Shown here piece by piece: positions 7,556 to 9,722 of a stretch of 9,722 nucleotides of DNA (the stretch's first letter is position 1; the number at the start of each line of letters is the position of its first letter). The translations under genes were made by a program, and so were the position numbers. Origin of the DNA: a bacterium (lineage in GTDB: Bacteria; B130-G9); contig JAGHCW010000159.1 of NCBI GenBank assembly GCA_021160245.1, forward strand, positions 1 to 9,722, read 5' to 3'. The notes under the pieces were generated by a model. That model was not told the origin of the DNA. It made no database searches and worked only from the letters and a program-made list of their open reading frames with translations.

Positions 7556-8857
7556 ATGGTAAATACCGTCCTCCTCACAAACATCTCCGAGCTGGTAACC
7601 GTCTCCCAGTCTGGTGAGCGGTGTAAGCGAGGCGCGGGGCTGCGGGAGCTCAATATCATCCGCGATGGGGCGGTGGCCACCAGAGGGGACGAGATTGTCT
7701 GGGTCGGCCTTACGTCGGAGCTGCCGCGTAATATCGCTCGGGATGCCGATGTGACGATTGATTGCTCCGGCAAGACCGTGCTTCCGGGCCTCGTCGATTG
7801 CCATACCCATTTCGTCTTTGGCGGTTCCCGCGAGAATGAGTACGCGATGCGATGCGAGGGCAAGAGCTACAGCGAGATGGCCGAGGCCGGCGGGGGCATC
7901 AAGAGCTCAATGCGAGCCACGCGTGAGCTCTCGCTTGAGCAGATGATCGAGATAGGCCGCCTCCACCTCGACCAAATGCTTCTTTTGGGAACCACGACGG
8001 TTGAGGGCAAGAGCGACTACGGTCTCGATTTCGACACGGAGATCAAACTCTTGCGAGCGATGCGTGAGCTTGACGATACCCATCCGGCGACAGTTGTCCC
8101 CACGTTTCTTGGGGCACATGTTGTCCCAGATGGGGTCTCGCGCACAAAATATCTCTCGGTTGTTCTTGAGGAGATGATTCCATACATCGCGGAGCATCGG
8201 CTGGCAGAGTTCTGCGACGTCTTCTGCGATGAGGGCGCTTTCACTGTTGACGAGGCGCGGTTCGTCCTTCGTGAGGGCAAGCGTTTTGGGCTGATCCCCA
8301 AGATACACACCGACCAATTCGCCTCATTTGGCGGTTGTGAGCTCGCAGCGGAGGAGGAAGCGATTTCCGCCGATCATCTCGACGCCGTCCGTCAGAGCGA
8401 TATTGACGCGCTTGCCTCGAACGACATCGCGGGCGTTCTGCTTCCCGGTTGCGTATTCTTCTTGGGCCTAAACAAGTACGCCCCGGCGAGGCGCATGATC
8501 GACTCGAATTTGCCGATTGCTCTGGCCACGGACTTTAACCCCGGCTCGTGCAACATTCGCTCGCTCCCGATTATCATGACAATCGCCTGCTCCAAGATGC
8601 GAATGCACCCGCGTGAGGCGATAGGGGCTTGCACTCTGAATGCTGCGTTTGCGCTTGGGCTCTCTGCGCAGATAGGTAGTATTGAGGTAGGGAAGAGGGC
8701 CGACCTCGTCCTCTTCGATGCAGACAACTCGCTCCACATCCCCTACGAATGCGGCCACAACCTGGTGAACACAGTCATCAAAGACGGTCGCGTCGTTGTC
8801 CGCGATGGCTGTAAGCTCGAAAGGAATAAAGAGACAACATTGGGGAAGCGCGCATGA
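7556..8857 (+). CDS. hutI: Imidazolonepropionase
   Basis: HutI hydrolyses 4-imidazolone-5-propionate to N-formimino-L-glutamate, the third step of histidine degradation, in the cytosol. It belongs to the amidohydrolase superfamily. The 433-residue product (from ATG 7556) has the metal ligands H-T-H at 83-85, H251 in K-I-H-T-D-Q, and D326 in A-T-D-F-N-P-G-S. It also has the substrate-site G-A-H at 187-189, the family blocks F-G-G-S-R-E-N-E and A-G-G-G-I, and a C-terminal G-K-R-A-D-L-V-L-F block. Length fits the family (about 400-420). The K-S-G-Y-G-L motif usual in HutI reads K-S-D-Y-G-L here, keeping the Tyr. A GTG at 7526 that overlaps the ATPase stop (GTGA) could be the true start and would add 10 residues; ATG 7556 fits the family length better. 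No other hut gene is visible, so any pathway partners must be elsewhere. Confidence 0.93.
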   Translation: MVNTVLLTNISELVTVSQSGERCKRGAGLRELNIIRDGAVATRGDEIVWVGLTSELPRNIARDADVTIDCSGKTVLPGLVDCHTHFVFGGSRENEYAMRCEGKSYSEMAEAGGGIKSSMRATRELSLEQMIEIGRLHLDQMLLLGTTTVEGKSDYGLDFDTEIKLLRAMRELDDTHPATVVPTFLGAHVVPDGVSRTKYLSVVLEEMIPYIAEHRLAEFCDVFCDEGAFTVDEARFVLREGKRFGLIPKIHTDQFASFGGCELAAEEEAISADHLDAVRQSDIDALASNDIAGVLLPGCVFFLGLNKYAPARRMIDSNLPIALATDFNPGSCNIRSLPIIMTIACSKMRMHPREAIGACTLNAAFALGLSAQIGSIEVGKRADLVLFDADNSLHIPYECGHNLVNTVIKDGRVVVRDGCKLERNKETTLGKRA

Positions 8858-9030
8858 GATCATTCGTCAGCTATATCGAGTATGATCCCGAAACGAAACT
8901 ATATGTCGGAATCGTGCCGGGAATACCAGGCGCCCACACGCAGGCCGCCACGCTGGATGAACCCAATCACAATCTTAAAGAAGTCCTGGGGCTATGCCTG
9001 GAGGAGCTGGGGGACGAAATTGAGAACTAG
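8854..9030 (+). CDS. HicB-family antitoxin-like protein, truncated by an in-frame TAG
   Basis: The 58-residue product starts at an ATG overlapping the hutI stop (ATGA), which suggests translational coupling. It reads [14 protein letters not shown], then [14 protein letters not shown] and [12 protein letters not shown]. This is the partial RNase-H-like fold of short HicB proteins, which neutralise the HicA mRNA interferase by direct binding. A conserved Leu in the T-L-D-E-L stretch is Pro here. The frame ends at TAG 9028-9030, where the family usually continues for about 13 residues. Those residues are still encoded after the stop (see the next entry), so this is a damaged gene. The folded core may survive, but the protein has no intact toxin beside it. 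Confidence 0.7.
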   Translation: MRSFVSYIEYDPETKLYVGIVPGIPGAHTQAATLDEPNHNLKEVLGLCLEELGDEIEN

Positions 9031-9072
9031 CCTCGATTCGTAGGTCTCCAGCAGATTGAGGTCGAAGCGTGA
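9028..9072 (+). pseudogene. Severed C-terminal codons of the HicB-like gene beyond the TAG
   Basis: Reading on in the same frame after TAG 9028-9030 gives P-R-F-V-G-L-Q-Q-I-E-V-E-A and then TGA at 9070-9072. From memory of the family this is the normal end of short HicB proteins, where the position of the TAG usually holds Leu; TTG to TAG is one base change. Readthrough would give a 72-codon protein of normal family length. Loss by point mutation is more likely than programmed recoding. Confidence 0.65.
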
Positions 9073-9190
9073 CACGCCTACCGATTCTGGACTTCAGAAC
9101 GAAGGACCGTTCCCAACCATCCGGGAAGAGACCTCGCCCGCCCTCTGCTCCGAGAAATGCCTCGCGAAATCGGATTTCTGACTGTCTCAG
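9069..9190 (+). pseudogene. Remnant of a HicA-family mRNA interferase gene
   Basis: A GTG at 9069 overlaps the restored HicB stop (GTGA) and gives M-T-R-L-P-I-L, the usual HicA N-terminus. From about 9106, in a different frame, the sequence reads T-V-P-N-H-P-G-R-D-L-A-R-P-L-L-R-E-M, matching the C-terminal part of HicA (x-V-P-x-H-x-G-R-D-L). The central part, including the catalytic G-S-H histidine segment, is missing, so an internal deletion of roughly 100 bases plus a frame change is inferred. The toxin is therefore inactive. Gene order hicB then hicA, with four-base overlaps, matches known compact pairs. Both boundaries are approximate. Confidence 0.6.
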
Positions 9191-9192
9191 CA

Positions 9193-9215
9193 CCCAGCGC
9201 ATGCAGAACGCTTGG
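9193..9215 (+). other. Short imperfect hairpin after the HicA remnant
   Basis: CCCAGCG at 9193-9199 can pair with CGCTTGG at 9209-9215 with one mismatch, around a 9-base loop. No T-run follows. It could be a degraded terminator of the hut/hic transcript or chance. Confidence 0.2.
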
Positions 9216-9217
9216 CC

Positions 9218-9263
9218 TGTGTATTCAGCAAGATAACCCTTATGAATACCTTATGTGTATTCA
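9218..9263 (+). promoter_or_regulatory. Cluster of GTATTCA inverted and direct repeats, possible operator
   Basis: TGTGTATTCA occurs at 9218-9227 and again at 9254-9263, 36 bases apart. Between them, TGAATAC at 9243-9249 is the exact inverse of GTATTCA. TGAATAC and the GTATTCA at 9257-9263 form a perfect 7-base inverted repeat with a 7-base gap, the geometry of a dimer-bound operator. The cluster ends 46 bases upstream of the -35 box of the peptide gene, a position suited to an activator. The regulator is unknown. Confidence 0.4.
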
Positions 9264-9308
9264 AAACACGATGTTGGTGAGCTATGATTTTTCGGGCAAA
9301 AATATACC

Positions 9309-9336
9309 TTGACAAGGCGGCAATGTGCCCTAAACT
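9309..9336 (+). promoter_or_regulatory. Sigma-70-like promoter of the cysteine-rich peptide gene
   Basis: TTGACA at 9309-9314 matches the -35 consensus exactly. After a 16-base gap comes TAAACT at 9331-9336, four of six matches to the -10 box. Transcription would start near 9343, leaving a leader of about 28 bases with GGGGAG at 9361-9366 just before ATG 9371. An in-frame start upstream at 9284 would lie ahead of this promoter, which supports the ATG at 9371. Confidence 0.6.
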
Positions 9337-9370
9337 GACGTTCTCGCATTCAAATCTAATGGGGAGTATC

Positions 9371-9574
9371 ATGGTTAGGCAGAACGGTGAACTGACAATC
9401 CCATTGCAGATGACTTCTGAAGAAGAACAACTGGTGATTGAGTCCTATATACGTGATGAGGTTCAGCTTGAGTATGCAAACAGAGCCAATGCAGTTACGG
9501 CCTGCTCATGCAGATGTGTATCCCACTGCTCCTGTGACTGTGATCGGTGCGGGATAGCCGGTTTCCGGGCGTGA
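9371..9574 (+). CDS. Small cysteine-rich peptide, candidate RiPP precursor
   Basis: The product is 67 residues, starting at ATG 9371 behind GGGGAG and its own promoter. Residues 1-44 are acidic and probably helical (E-E-E-Q-L-V-I-E-S-Y-I-R-D-E) and contain no cysteine. Residues 45-60 hold seven cysteines spaced C-x-C-x-C-x-x-x-C-x-C-x-C-x-x-C, interleaved with Ser, Asp, Arg and His. A short G-I-A-G-F-R-A tail follows. This split into a leader and a modifiable core is what precursors of ribosomally made, post-translationally modified peptides look like, with thioether (radical SAM) or azoline chemistry as options. I do not recognise the family. A small metal-binding protein is the main alternative. 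An open frame that may encode a processing enzyme begins about 50 bases downstream and leaves the window. Confidence 0.6.
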   Translation: MVRQNGELTIPLQMTSEEEQLVIESYIRDEVQLEYANRANAVTACSCRCVSHCSCDCDRCGIAGFRA

Positions 9575-9623
9575 GATTCTCGTCAATGTCCCCTTGCTGC
9601 TCTCGCCAATCCTTGGCCTCGGG

Positions 9624-9722
9624 ATGACACATTCTCCGGTACCAGTATATATCAGAACAATCAAAGATGAGATATGGCTGATCCCACAGCCAGATGATAT
9701 CGTTCTAGTTTATGTCCCGTTG
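9624..9722 (+). CDS. Start of an unidentified protein, cut by the window edge
   Basis: The 33 visible codons from ATG 9624 stay open to the last base. The product starts M-T-H-S-P-V-P-V-Y-I-R and continues with W-L-I-P-Q-P-D-D-I-V-L-V-Y-V-P-L. The frame is open from 9558, but no good ribosome binding site precedes the ATG, so the start is uncertain; TTG 9594 is another option. The I-V-L-V-Y-V-P-L strand resembles, from memory only, the N-terminal segment preceding the radical SAM core in some peptide maturases, which would suit the neighbouring candidate precursor. No catalytic motif (such as C-x-x-x-C-x-x-C) is in view, so no function is assigned. Confidence 0.4.
   Translation, partial: MTHSPVPVYIRTIKDEIWLIPQPDDIVLVYVPL

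Noticed and set aside
8975-9202. A 75-codon minus-strand open frame.
   Set aside because: It is antisense to the HicB tail and HicA remnant, whose + strand reading has clear family motifs.
9284-9370. Upstream start at 9284 for the cysteine-rich peptide gene.
   Set aside because: The promoter at 9309-9336 and the ribosome site at 9361-9366 fall inside that extension, so ATG 9371 is the better start.

Overview
The window looks like chromosomal DNA of an uncultured Gram-negative-type bacterium from an environmental or candidate lineage. GC is moderate (mid-50s by eye, not computed), genes start with Shine-Dalgarno ATG or GTG, and there are very large exported beta-propeller proteins with calcium-loop and glycine/aspartate-rich repeats. 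The phylum cannot be fixed from this sequence. All supported genes are on the + strand.

Left part (about 193-6257): two adjacent genes encode large exported proteins. Each has a signal peptide and an eight-bladed PQQ/BamB-like propeller, but they are elaborated differently. The first (193-2880) carries 14 EF-hand/dockerin-like Asp-Asn-Gly loops inserted inside its first propeller blades and ends in two tandem Ig-like domains. The second (3015-6257) has an unrecognised, partly alpha-helical middle domain and then about 13 copies of a roughly 26-residue repeat built on G-V-L-x-D-x-x-G-[DN]-D-x-Y. Both look like envelope or surface proteins of unknown function.

Middle (6294-8857): an orphan Orc1/Cdc6-like or STAND-like AAA ATPase lies 36 bases after the second propeller gene. 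It abuts, and may overlap by GTGA, a well-conserved imidazolonepropionase gene (hutI) of histidine breakdown. No other hut gene is present.

Right part (8854-9722): a short HicB-type antitoxin gene overlaps the hutI stop by ATGA. It is cut by an in-frame TAG, while its expected C-terminal codons remain readable beyond the stop. A remnant of the HicA partner follows, with a recognisable start and C-terminal part but with the middle missing and a frame change. This is a decayed hicB-hicA pair. After it come a 7-bp inverted/direct repeat cluster and a good sigma-70-like promoter (TTGACA, 16 bp, TAAACT) that drives a 67-residue peptide gene. Its acidic leader-like first 44 residues and tail of seven cysteines in 16 residues suggest a RiPP precursor. 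An open frame starting about 50 bases downstream runs off the window edge and could be the start of a maturation gene. This right-hand unit is the best candidate for an undescribed system, but the decisive genes lie outside the window.
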